A stretch of 64,000 bases of DNA. Source: Amaricoccus solimangrovi. Its GTDB lineage: Bacteria > Pseudomonadota > Alphaproteobacteria > Rhodobacterales > Rhodobacteraceae. The notes under the pieces were generated by a model, which was given only the letters and a program-made list of their open reading frames with translations, searched no databases and was not told the DNA's origin. Shown piece after piece: positions 18,425-28,850 of this stretch; the stretch's first letter is position 1, and every line of letters starts with the position of its first letter. The stretch is taken from contig NZ_VFRP01000001.1 in NCBI RefSeq assembly GCF_006385685.1, positions 124,001 through 188,000 on the forward strand, written 5' to 3'. The position numbers were made by a program, and so were the translations under genes.

Positions 18425-19363
18425 TCAGTACCCCTGCGCCCTGTCCACGCGGTAGAGCAGCGCCTCGCCGTCCTGATCGCGGCGGATGTTGAGCGCGATC
18501 GTCTCGGAGGCGGTGTCGGCGCGCGTCTCGGCGCCCACATGCGGTGTGACCGTGATCCGGGGATGGCGCCAGAACGGATGTTCGGGCGGGAGCGGCTCGA
18601 CGCGGAAGACGTCGAGCGTCGCATGGGCGAGTTGGCCCTCGTCGAGCGCGTCGATCAGCGCCTGGTCGTTCACGACGCCGCCCCGGCCCGGATTGATGAG
18701 GAAGGCGCCGCGCGGCAGCATGGCGAGCGTGCGCCGGTTCAGCAGGTTCTCCGTCGCGGCGGTGCCCGGCAGGAGCGAGATCAGGATCTCGGTTCGCGCC
18801 AGCAGCGCCTCGAGCCCTTCCTCGCCGGAATGGGCGGGGATCCGGCTCTCCTCCCTCGGGCGGCGGCTCCAGCCCTCGACCTGGAAGCCGAGATCGCCGA
18901 GCGCCAGCGCGACGTCGCCGCCGAGCGCGCCGAGACCGAGGATCCCGACGCGCCGGTCGCGCGCCAGCGGCGGCACCACCTCGTTGCGCCAGACCCCGTC
19001 CTGGCCGAGGATATGCGCGTCCATGCCGAGGTGGTAGCGCAGCACGTGCCCGGTCACGTATTCGATCATGCCCTGTGTCAGGCTCGGATCGACCATCCGG
19101 CAGAGCGGCGCGGTCAGCGTCGGATTGCCGAGCGCGCGTTCCACCCCGGCCCAGAGGCTGAGGACGGCGCGCAGCTTCGGGAAGCCGGCGTAATCGGTCA
19201 CCGGCCCCTCCGGGTGCCAGATCACGTATTCGGCGCCCCCCGCCGCTTCGGGATCGCGGATCAGCGCGATCTCGAGCTCCTCGGTCTCGAAGGCGCGTTC
19301 CAGATGGGGGATGTATTCCGCCGCGACCGCCTCGGGCGCGGAGATCAGTACCTCGATCGGCAT
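18425..19363 (-). CDS. Glyoxylate/hydroxypyruvate reductase A-like 2-hydroxyacid dehydrogenase
   Basis: 312 residues, the length of GhrA. The D-2-hydroxyacid dehydrogenase pattern is clear: substrate-domain LWAGVERAL, NAD(P)-binding GILGLGALGGDVA, the catalytic Arg in INPGRGGVVND, and the His in TPHVGAETR; the SRRP after the nucleotide-binding strand suggests NADPH preference. Such enzymes reduce glyoxylate and hydroxypyruvate. It lies 8 bp downstream of rodA on the same strand and may be read from the mre/mrd operon as its last gene, although there is no functional link to cell shape. Confidence 0.87.
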   Translation of the reverse strand: MPIEVLISAPEAVAAEYIPHLERAFETEELEIALIRDPEAAGGAEYVIWHPEGPVTDYAGFPKLRAVLSLWAGVERALGNPTLTAPLCRMVDPSLTQGMIEYVTGHVLRYHLGMDAHILGQDGVWRNEVVPPLARDRRVGILGLGALGGDVALALGDLGFQVEGWSRRPREESRIPAHSGEEGLEALLARTEILISLLPGTAATENLLNRRTLAMLPRGAFLINPGRGGVVNDQALIDALDEGQLAHATLDVFRVEPLPPEHPFWRHPRITVTPHVGAETRADTASETIALNIRRDQDGEALLYRVDRAQGY

Positions 19364-19371
19364 GTTTCGTG

Positions 19372-20511
19372 TCAGCCTCTCTCGCGTGGCCTGTGGACAT
19401 GCGCGCTCTGCGCGAGGCCGAAGGCGGCGAGCAGGACCAGCATCGCCGATCCCCCGTAGGAGACCAGCGGCAGCGGCACGCCGACCACCGGCATCAGGCC
19501 CATGACCATAGCCATGTTGACGGCGAAGAACAGGAAGAAAGTCGCGCCGATCCCGCCGGTCAGGAGCGCGCCGAACCGGTCGCGGTTGGCGATCGCGCTC
19601 TGGACGCAGAAGAGGATGACGAGCGTGAAGAGGATGAGAAGCGCCAGCGTGCCGAGAAAGCCGAATTCCTCGGCGAGCGTCGTGAAGATGAAGTCCGTGT
19701 GCTTCTCGGGCAGGAAATTGAGCCGGCTCTGCGTGCCCTGCATGAAGCCGCGCCCCGCGAGCCCGCCGGAGCCGAGCGCGATTTTGGCCTGGGTGATGTG
19801 ATAGCCGGTGCCGAGCGGGTCCCGGCCCGGGTCGAGGAAGGTGTCGATCCGGTTGAACTGGTAGTCGCGCAGGAGCTGCCAGTCGGTGCCGCGCGATCTC
19901 AGCACCAGCGTGACGAGCCCGGCGGCGGCGGCGGCGGCGGTCGCGAAATACCAGATCGAGACGCCGGCGAGGAACATGACCGCCGCGCCTCCGGCGAGCA
20001 GCATGATCGAGGTGCCGAGGTCGGGCTGCGTCATGACGAGCGCGACCGGCGCGAGGATGAGCGCGAGCGGCGGGACCATCCAGAGCGGGCGCGAGACCTT
20101 GCCCGGATCGAGCCGGGCGTAATAGGCGGCGAGTACCATCACGAGCGAGATCTTCATCATCTCCGAGGGCTGGAGCACGATGAAGCCGAGGTTGATCCAG
20201 CGCTGCGCGCCCATGCCGACATGGCCCGCCGCCTCGACATAGAGGAGCAGCGCGAAGGAGCCGAGATAGGCGAGCGGCGAGACGAGCTTCCAGAAGCGGA
20301 TGTCGATCATCGCGATCACCAGCATCACGCAGAGCCCGAGCGCGAAGCGGATCATCTGCGCCCGCGCCCAGGGATCGAGGGAGCCGCCGGCGACGGAATA
20401 GAGCATCATGAAGCCCATGCCCGCCACCGCGGAGAGCAGCAGGACCAGCGGCCAGTGCACCGCGAGGAGCTTCGCCGCGCCGCGGGGGGCGCCCGTGCCG
20501 CGCGCGCTCAT
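19372..20511 (-). CDS. rodA: Rod shape-determining SEDS glycosyltransferase RodA
   Basis: 379 residues, SEDS family. RodA polymerises peptidoglycan glycan strands in the elongasome together with PBP2. Ten membrane segments are apparent. Conserved pieces include QRWINLGFIVLQPSE, MTQPDLGTS, the large periplasmic loop with PEKHTDFIF (containing the catalytic region) and PLVSYGGSAM near the C-terminus. Its ATG overlaps the mrdA stop as ATGA. The gene order mreB-mreC-mreD-mrdA-rodA is the canonical rod-shape operon. Confidence 0.96.
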   Translation of the reverse strand: MSARGTGAPRGAAKLLAVHWPLVLLLSAVAGMGFMMLYSVAGGSLDPWARAQMIRFALGLCVMLVIAMIDIRFWKLVSPLAYLGSFALLLYVEAAGHVGMGAQRWINLGFIVLQPSEMMKISLVMVLAAYYARLDPGKVSRPLWMVPPLALILAPVALVMTQPDLGTSIMLLAGGAAVMFLAGVSIWYFATAAAAAAGLVTLVLRSRGTDWQLLRDYQFNRIDTFLDPGRDPLGTGYHITQAKIALGSGGLAGRGFMQGTQSRLNFLPEKHTDFIFTTLAEEFGFLGTLALLILFTLVILFCVQSAIANRDRFGALLTGGIGATFFLFFAVNMAMVMGLMPVVGVPLPLVSYGGSAMLVLLAAFGLAQSAHVHRPRERG

Positions 20512-22430
20512 GCGCGGTCCCGCGTCCCGGCGGCGGGCGGCGCGGCCTCGGCGGCGGGCATCCGCGCGCGTTGCTCCCCGATCGACTTGCGCTGCTCGGG
20601 CGGATAGGCCTCGAGCGGCGGCTCGCCGCCGCAGAGCGCGTAAAGCAGGATGTCGCGCGCGATCGGCGCCGCGACCGCCGAGCCGCCGCCGCCATGCTCG
20701 ACGATCTGCGCGATCGCGTAGCGCGGCTTGTCATAGGGCGCGAAGGCGATGAAGAGCGCGTGGTCGCGCCGGTTCCAGGGCAGTTGCTCGTTCTTCGTGA
20801 CGCCGCGGGCGCGTTCCGCGGCGGTGATGACGCGGACCTGGCTCGTCCCGGTCTTGCCGGCCATCAGCATCGCCGGATCCGCGATGCGCGAACGATAGGC
20901 CGTGCCCTCGTTCGAGACGGCGAACATGCCGTTCCGCACCGCCTCGAGATGGCGCGGGTCGAGGCCGAGCGATTTCGGCGGCTCGAAGGGCAGGTCCACG
21001 CCGCCGATCGCCCTGACGAGGCGCGGCGCCACCTCGGTCCCGGTCGCGACGCGCGCCGCCATCACCGCGAGCTGGAGCGGCGAGGCGAGCGTGTAGCCCT
21101 GGCCGATCCCGTAGTTGAAACTGTCGCCCACGGTCCAGCTTTCCTTCCGCGTCTCGGCCTTCCAGGCGCGGTCGGGCATCAGCCCGGCGGTGACGGCGGG
21201 CAGCGGCAGGTCGTGGCGGTAACCGAGGCCGAGGCGGCGCGCCATCGCGGCGATCGCATCGGCCCCGGTCCGCCGCGCGACCTCGTAGTAGTAGCAGTCG
21301 CAGGATTGCGACAGGCTCTTGCGCAGGTCGACCGAGCCGTGGCCGCCGTGCTTCCAGCAATGGAAGCGGCGGTTGCCGAGCTGGGTGAACCCGGCGCAAT
21401 GCACCCGGTCGCCCGGCGCGATCGTCCCCGCGGCGAGCGCCGCGAGCGCCACGACAGGCTTGAAGGTCGAGCCGGGGGGATAGGCGCCCGCCACCGTCTT
21501 CGCCGCGAGCGGGCGGTATTCGTCCTCGAGCAGGCTGTTCCATTCCGCGACGCCGATGCCGAAGACGAAGCTGTTCGGATCGAAGCCGGGGGCGGAGGCG
21601 AGCGCGACGATGTCGCCGTTCGTCACGTCGATCACCGCCGCCGCGGCGCTCTCGCCCTCCATTCGCCGCATCGCATAGCTCTGCAGCCCCTCGTCGAGGG
21701 TGAGCGCGACGTCCTGGCCCGGCGTGCCCTCGGCCCGGCCGAGTTCGCGCATCACCCGGCCGGCGGCCGAGACCTCGATCCGGAGCGTGCCCGCCTCTCC
21801 CCGGAGCGTGTCCTCCATCCGCTGCTCGACCCCGGTCTTGCCGATCTGGAACCGCGGGATCCGCAGCACCGGGTCGGGATCCTCGATCTTCGCGAGATCG
21901 CTCTCCGAGACCGGCCCGACATAGCCCACCACATGCCCGGTATCGCGGCCGAGCGGATAGGAACGGCTGAGCCCGACCTCGGCGACGACGCCCGGCAGGA
22001 CGGGGGCGTTGGCCGAGATCCGCGCGACATCCTCCCAGGTCAGATGCTCGGCGATCACCACGGGCACGAAGGCGCTGTGCGTCGCGATCTCGCGCAGCGC
22101 GCGCTCGCGCGTCTCGGCGTCGATCGGGATGATCCGGCCGAGCCGGTCGAGGATCGCCGGCGGGTCGCCGGCCTGTTCGCGCACGAGTGAGACGCGGTAG
22201 TTGCGCCGGTTGATCGCGAGCGGCACGCCGGCGCGGTCGGTGATCGTGCCGCGCGCCGGCGGGATCAGGCGCAGGTTGATGCGGTTCTCGTCGGCCAGCA
22301 TCGCGTAATGCTCGTGCTGGCGCACCTGCAGGTCGCGCATCCGCCAGCCGAGCACGCCGACGACGCCGAGCTGGACCCCGAGCAGCATCAGCGCCCGCCG
22401 CGTGATCCGGGGGGGCGGCGCCGCGCTCAT
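20508..22430 (-). CDS. mrdA: Penicillin-binding protein 2 (elongasome transpeptidase)
   Basis: 640 residues. A short cytoplasmic tail and one membrane anchor (about residues 15-30) are followed by the dimerisation domain and a transpeptidase domain. The catalytic serine is in STFK, the second motif is SCD (in LSQSCDCYYYE), and the third is KTG (in MAGKTGTSQV). PBP2 cross-links lateral peptidoglycan made by RodA. The start ATG overlaps the mreD stop by ATGA; the end overlaps rodA. All catalytic motifs are present, so the enzyme looks functional. Confidence 0.96.
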   Translation of the reverse strand: MSAAPPPRITRRALMLLGVQLGVVGVLGWRMRDLQVRQHEHYAMLADENRINLRLIPPARGTITDRAGVPLAINRRNYRVSLVREQAGDPPAILDRLGRIIPIDAETRERALREIATHSAFVPVVIAEHLTWEDVARISANAPVLPGVVAEVGLSRSYPLGRDTGHVVGYVGPVSESDLAKIEDPDPVLRIPRFQIGKTGVEQRMEDTLRGEAGTLRIEVSAAGRVMRELGRAEGTPGQDVALTLDEGLQSYAMRRMEGESAAAAVIDVTNGDIVALASAPGFDPNSFVFGIGVAEWNSLLEDEYRPLAAKTVAGAYPPGSTFKPVVALAALAAGTIAPGDRVHCAGFTQLGNRRFHCWKHGGHGSVDLRKSLSQSCDCYYYEVARRTGADAIAAMARRLGLGYRHDLPLPAVTAGLMPDRAWKAETRKESWTVGDSFNYGIGQGYTLASPLQLAVMAARVATGTEVAPRLVRAIGGVDLPFEPPKSLGLDPRHLEAVRNGMFAVSNEGTAYRSRIADPAMLMAGKTGTSQVRVITAAERARGVTKNEQLPWNRRDHALFIAFAPYDKPRYAIAQIVEHGGGGSAVAAPIARDILLYALCGGEPPLEAYPPEQRKSIGEQRARMPAAEAAPPAAGTRDRA

Positions 22431-22924
22431 CGCGTCCCGCTCCGCGCCGGGCGCTGGCCGAGCAGCCAGCCGACCCCGAGCGCGACGAAGGGATAGGCGA
22501 GCACCGTCGCGACGACATGGCCGCGCAGCGCGGCGAGGCCGGGGCCGAGGGTGAGCCGCTCGGCCAGCGCCGTCGCGAGAATCGTCGCCGCGAAGGCCGC
22601 GGCCGCGAACAGCCATTCGCGGGGCGGGGACCAGCCGCGCGCGGCCCCGTCCGGGGCGCGGAAGATCTCGCTGGCGATCAGCAGCCCGAGCGCGCCGAGG
22701 CCCGGCGGGCGCGACAGCATCAGATCGGCGAGGAGGCCGAGCCCGACGATGACCGCCGCGGGCGCCGCGTCGGGCGCGCGCGCGACGAAGGCGAGCACGA
22801 GGCACCAGAGCAGATCCGGCATCGCCGCGCCGCTGCCGGGCGCGACGGGCACGAGCGGCGCGTGGATCGCGACGATCCCGAGGAGCGGGAGCAGCGCGCG
22901 GCGGGACCAGCGACCGGACCTCAT
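22427..22924 (-). CDS. mreD: Rod shape-determining protein MreD
   Basis: 165 residues, an integral membrane protein with about five hydrophobic segments, between mreC and mrdA with ATGA overlaps on both sides. MreD is poorly conserved, so the call rests on size, hydrophobicity and operon position; the PDLLWCLVLAF and SRPPGLGALGLL stretches are typical. It helps couple MreB filaments to the periplasmic wall synthases. Confidence 0.88.
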   Translation of the reverse strand: MRSGRWSRRALLPLLGIVAIHAPLVPVAPGSGAAMPDLLWCLVLAFVARAPDAAPAAVIVGLGLLADLMLSRPPGLGALGLLIASEIFRAPDGAARGWSPPREWLFAAAAFAATILATALAERLTLGPGLAALRGHVVATVLAYPFVALGVGWLLGQRPARSGTR

Positions 22925-23841
22925 CGTCCGGTCTCCGCGGCGGCGGTGTGCGCGTTCTCGGACGCCGCCGGCGCCTCCGGTTGGCGCGGCCCGATCAGTC
23001 CGCCGGGCTCGGTCACCATCGGGACCGGCGCGCGGCGCAGCAGCCGGACGAAGGCGAGCCCGGCGTAATCCGCCGCCAGCCCGACCCGCGGCCGCCCGTC
23101 CGCGGTCCGCGTGACCCTGCCGACCAGCACGTCGGCGGGGAAGATCCCGCCGTCGCCCGAGGTCACGACGCGGTCGCCCGGATGGATCGCCTCGGCCTGG
23201 TCGAGGAAGTCGAGCACCGGCGCGCCGGTCATGTCGCCGCTCAGGATCGCGCGCCCGCCGGAGGGCAGGATCGTGACCGGCACCCGGCTCGAGGAATCGG
23301 TCAGGAGCAGCACCCGGGCCGAGCGTTCCGCGACGCCCGCGACGCGCCCGACCAGCCCGAGCCCGTCGACCGCCGCCGCGCCGTCGCCCACCCCGTCCGC
23401 CGTTCCGACGTTGATCGTGACCGAGCGCTGGAACGGCCCGCCCGCGTCGGCCATCACCTCGGCGGTGACGAAGCTGATCCGGGGATTGAGCCGCACGCGG
23501 TTGAGCGCCAGCAGCCGCGCGTTCTTCTGCTCGAGCTGCAGCGCCATTTCGCGCCAGCCCTGCATCCGCTGAAGCTCGCGCCGGAGCTCCTCGTTCTGCT
23601 CGTGCACCCGCGCGTAGGAGCGCAGGTCGGAGACCATCCGCGTCGCGGAGGCGAGGGGGCGGATCGTCCAGTCGAAACTCGGCGCGAAGGCGTCGATGAG
23701 GCTGGCGCGGAACTGCTCGACACGGAGGTTGTCGACGCGCCAGAGCAGGAACAGGCCGATCATCAGCGCCGCCGCGATCCCGAGCAGGATCCGCCGCAAC
23801 CCGCGCAGATAATCCGGTGATGCCTGTTTCTGGAGCGCCAC
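22921..23841 (-). CDS. mreC: Rod shape-determining protein MreC
   Basis: 306 residues. One N-terminal membrane anchor (about residues 18-35), then a coiled-coil (about 70-105, heptad-rich QNEELRRELQRMQ), then the beta-barrel domain with FVTAEVMAD, INVGTADGV and VLLLTDSSSRVPV. MreC dimerises in the periplasm and activates PBP2. The last 25 residues are Pro/Ala/Glu-rich and disordered. It starts 67 bp after the mreB stop and overlaps mreD by ATGA. Confidence 0.95.
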   Translation of the reverse strand: MALQKQASPDYLRGLRRILLGIAAALMIGLFLLWRVDNLRVEQFRASLIDAFAPSFDWTIRPLASATRMVSDLRSYARVHEQNEELRRELQRMQGWREMALQLEQKNARLLALNRVRLNPRISFVTAEVMADAGGPFQRSVTINVGTADGVGDGAAAVDGLGLVGRVAGVAERSARVLLLTDSSSRVPVTILPSGGRAILSGDMTGAPVLDFLDQAEAIHPGDRVVTSGDGGIFPADVLVGRVTRTADGRPRVGLAADYAGLAFVRLLRRAPVPMVTEPGGLIGPRQPEAPAASENAHTAAAETGR

Positions 23842-23908
23842 GCCAATCCTGCCTCAGCGGAGGCCTCGCGTCGGGAGCGGCCGGGGCGACCCGCCGTTCC
23901 CGCCGCGC

Positions 23909-24994
<1,086 letters not shown>

Positions 24995-25001
24995 TCATCC
25001 G

Positions 25002-25030
25002 CTTATAGGGGGCGGGCGCGAGGGGCGTAA
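25002..25030 (-). promoter_or_regulatory. Possible mreB promoter
   Basis: On the minus strand a TATAAG (25007-25002) lies about 65 bp upstream of the mreB ATG. The hexamer 17 bp further upstream (25030-25025) reads TTACGC and is a poor -35, so only the -10 is convincing. Confidence 0.35.
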
Positions 25031-25116
25031 AGCGGGGAGGGGGCCGATGGGCGCCGCGGCGCGGGCGAGATACAACTTTCGCGCGAGTGTGTGGCGTGGG
25101 CGCAACGGCGTCGGAT

Positions 25117-26763
25117 CTAGGGCATTCCACTACGAGTTGGGTCGCCAATCCAGCGTACAATTCTGTTCAAGAATTCCCAAACATCATCTTCGCCAGGTTG
25201 AACGTACGCCGGATCTGCGGGATCGCTCCCCAGCATCTCAAGAGCTGCTACCGACCAATCGGTCTTCTTCCCCGGTATCCGCAGGTGAGGGAGCCAGCTT
25301 TCAAGTTCTCCATTGGGCACCGGAAATATTCCATAGTGTTCAAGATCAGTAAATAAACGTAGAGCAGCGTCACGATCTTGGGCATCAAGGCAATTGACGC
25401 CGCCATCTGTTTTCATATTTCGTCCTGAATTCTCAAATACCGACCTAATGGAAGATCGTAGTTGACCATAGCCATTATGGAGAGCTTCCGGGATGTTGGC
25501 CGCCTTCATCCAATTTGTCCAATTTTGCCCGCCGTCCGTCACAATGTCGATGTCAGAGATGGCCGCCGCCGGAACGCCAAATTCCCTTAGAGGACCCATA
25601 ATATCCCTAATGGTATGCTTATTTTGAGCATTTACGAATAAAATTGAGGGTAAATTCATTATTTTGTTAGAAAGTCGATAATATATTTCAGCATAAAATG
25701 CTCTGTCATTATCAGACTCACATATCACTACCCCGTCGTGAAACAGGCCTGATATGACATTAGAACTGCGTATGAGGGGACGACGAAAGAAGTTTTTTAA
25801 TCGGATAGGATCAAGGGTTCGACCCCGTGACTTTCCGTCGGAGAATTCTAATCTTACAACACGAACCGCCGGCGAACCCTGCACGCAACCTAGAAGAAAA
25901 TCGGCGCTATGGGTGGATGCCACCATCGTAGCGGCCCGTTCGCTTATTAACGCTGCCAGACTTTTTCCTAGTTTTCGTGCCAGCGGAGGATGAAGAAATG
26001 CCTCTGGCTCATCAACTAGTACCGTATGGTACTCTCCGGAGCAGACTGCCGTCACAATGCCTGTGAAAGCCTGAACGCCATCGCTGGTCTCTTTGATGTG
26101 AAGTGCATTCTTGTAAAATTCCCGCATTTTTACATTGAGAGACTGTTCATCTTTTGGCGGTTTGACTCGCGAAAGGCGGATGCGCATCTGTCCGAGATTG
26201 GTTGGATCAATAACGAACCACATGCCAAATGCGTCTTTGATGATTTGGCGCACCTTGCGCCGTACTTCATCGTTGACAAAGAGGTTTGTCAGAATATTCT
26301 GTGGTGCGCGAAGAATATCCCCGGCGCTTCGATCGCTTGTCAGATCAAATCGTGATCTTCCATCCAAAAGCGTAACGCCCCAGCGATAGTAATATCTTGC
26401 CATCCAAGATGCATTGGCCGCTCCCGCAGCAGTATAATATAATTCCTCTCTGTTTACTTGCGTGTAATCTTGTTCACCAGATAGACTTATACCGCCTAAA
26501 ATAACATAACCTGCTCGTACATTACTTGGGGAAAAGATCGACATCTTTTCCAATGTGCTATCAATCTCGCCTGACGACGGCCAATGAAGCGAAAATTCTT
26601 TTAGCAACATTCTTTTTCGATCAGTGTCTGCGTACAGACTTGCAATTTCGCGAAGAATTAAACTCTTACCAGCATTATTTGGCCCAACAAAGATCGTTAC
26701 TCCATTCATCGGAAGATGTATGTCGTCGTTTTCGGTAAACTGTAATGTGATGGATTCTAGCAA
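25117..26763 (-). CDS. OLD-like AAA ATPase with C-terminal TOPRIM-type nuclease region
   Basis: 548 residues. ABC-type ATPase head: Walker A GPNNAGKS (27-34), signature-like SDGVQAF (228-233), Walker B TVLVDEPEAFLHP (247-259) and H-loop STHS (283-286). A TOPRIM-like region follows: Glu349 in VICESDNDRAF, then the Asp pair in SDIDIVTD (403-410). The order matches OLD-family nucleases, several of which are antiphage effectors (Gabija GajA, retron and PARIS ATPases). No partner gene is next to it, so it would be a stand-alone class 1-like OLD protein. The gene is markedly AT-rich with AT-ending codons, unlike all its neighbours, and sits alone between mreB and leuA: strong signs of horizontal acquisition. 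Defence function is inference. Confidence 0.82.
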   Translation of the reverse strand: MLESITLQFTENDDIHLPMNGVTIFVGPNNAGKSLILREIASLYADTDRKRMLLKEFSLHWPSSGEIDSTLEKMSIFSPSNVRAGYVILGGISLSGEQDYTQVNREELYYTAAGAANASWMARYYYRWGVTLLDGRSRFDLTSDRSAGDILRAPQNILTNLFVNDEVRRKVRQIIKDAFGMWFVIDPTNLGQMRIRLSRVKPPKDEQSLNVKMREFYKNALHIKETSDGVQAFTGIVTAVCSGEYHTVLVDEPEAFLHPPLARKLGKSLAALISERAATMVASTHSADFLLGCVQGSPAVRVVRLEFSDGKSRGRTLDPIRLKNFFRRPLIRSSNVISGLFHDGVVICESDNDRAFYAEIYYRLSNKIMNLPSILFVNAQNKHTIRDIMGPLREFGVPAAAISDIDIVTDGGQNWTNWMKAANIPEALHNGYGQLRSSIRSVFENSGRNMKTDGGVNCLDAQDRDAALRLFTDLEHYGIFPVPNGELESWLPHLRIPGKKTDWSVAALEMLGSDPADPAYVQPGEDDVWEFLNRIVRWIGDPTRSGMP

Positions 26764-26812
26764 TTAATTTAATCTTTCGAACCGGCGGTCGGGATCGACG
26801 CAGAATAAGCTT

Positions 26813-26835
26813 GGCCCCGGCTCATCACCGGGGCC
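26813..26835 (-). terminator. Probable leuA terminator hairpin
   Basis: An 8-bp perfect stem (26813-26820 against 26828-26835) with a 7-nt loop just beyond the leuA stop. Downstream on the minus strand the sequence is AAGCTTATT, only weakly T-rich. Confidence 0.5.
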
Positions 26836-26842
26836 GCCGCCC

Positions 26843-28420
<1,578 letters not shown>

Positions 28421-28487
28421 GCCGGTGCTCCTTTTGGGAGGTCGTCTCGGATCTGTGGTTTGCTTCGCGGCGCCGGGGTCTCGATAT

Positions 28488-28524
28488 CCTCTGAGCGCGC
28501 GCGCCGACCGGGCGTGCTCAGAGG
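28488..28524 (-). promoter_or_regulatory. leuA leader hairpin overlapping the leader-peptide stop
   Basis: A 9-bp perfect inverted repeat (28516-28524 with 28488-28496) with a 19-nt loop that can extend the stem by a further 3 bp after one mismatch. On the minus-strand RNA the 5' arm covers the last codons and stop of the leader peptide, so a ribosome finishing the peptide would block it and one stalled on the Leu codons would not. No U-run follows, so I cannot identify a classical intrinsic terminator. Confidence 0.6.
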
Positions 28525-28604
28525 CCGCTAAGCAGCAGAAGGAGGGCGCCCCGGGCATGGCCCGCGCCTTCGAGTCCTTCCGAGATCCATCCCATCCGCG
28601 TCAT
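28518..28604 (-). CDS. leuA leader peptide (28 residues, five consecutive Leu)
   Basis: A 28-residue open frame ends ...GALLLLLSGL. The five consecutive Leu codons (CTC CTT CTG CTG CTT) and a further terminal Leu sit just before the stop, 97 bp upstream of leuA. Leu-rich leader peptides upstream of leuA are the classical sensors for transcription or translation attenuation by leucyl-tRNA supply. No Shine-Dalgarno is seen in front of ATG 28604, and the -10 element ends 9 bases from it, so the message could be leaderless, as described for trpL in Sinorhizobium. A second in-frame ATG lies at 28595. The Leu codons CTCCTT are also exactly complementary to the AAGGAG of the leuA ribosome site. Confidence 0.75.
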   Translation of the reverse strand: MTRMGWISEGLEGAGHARGALLLLLSGL

Positions 28605-28612
28605 GGGCGCGG

Positions 28613-28641
28613 ACTATAGGCGGGGCGGCCGGCGGTTGAAA
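28613..28641 (-). promoter_or_regulatory. leuA promoter
   Basis: Minus strand TTTCAA (28641-28636), 17-bp spacer, TATAGT (28618-28613). The -10 matches 5 of 6 consensus bases, the -35 only 3 of 6. The predicted transcription start falls at or within a few bases of the leader-peptide ATG. Confidence 0.55.
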
Positions 28642-28693
28642 GGGTGAAAATCGCCCCCGCGTGGACTGCGTCGCCGGGCGCGGACGCGCGACC

Positions 28694-28724
28694 AAAAAAA
28701 GCGCCCGGAAAATCGCCCGGGCGC
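28694..28724 (-). terminator. Strong intrinsic terminator downstream of rlmB
   Basis: On the minus strand an 8-bp GC stem (28724-28717 with 28708-28701) is followed at once by seven T (28700-28694). It terminates rlmB transcription or a small RNA from the 28725-28850 interval. That interval (part of the 430 bp between leuA and rlmB) has another hairpin, 28751-28757 with 28775-28781, and a GAAGC/GCTTC stem near 28809-28830, and no gene that I can support. Confidence 0.8.
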
Positions 28725-28850
28725 GAAGTCGGAACGAGGGACAGTGAGACGAGGCAGGGCAGTTCCAAGGCACGCTGCCTCACCACCCGATGTAGGATGC
28801 GCCGGCTTCCCTTAAAGGGGAGTGAAGCAAACGTGATCGCGGGGAGAGCT

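Noticed and set aside
20571..22190. Long plus-strand frame opposite mrdA
   Set aside because: Antisense shadow of a gene with all PBP2 catalytic motifs.
25117..26763. Two-gene defence system (Gabija or PARIS) around the OLD-like gene
   Set aside because: No UvrD-like or DUF4435 partner is adjacent; both flanking genes are core genes.
28421..28558. N-terminal extension of leuA
   Set aside because: The frame is open but has no ribosome site and overlaps the leader peptide; AAAAGGAG marks the start at 28420.
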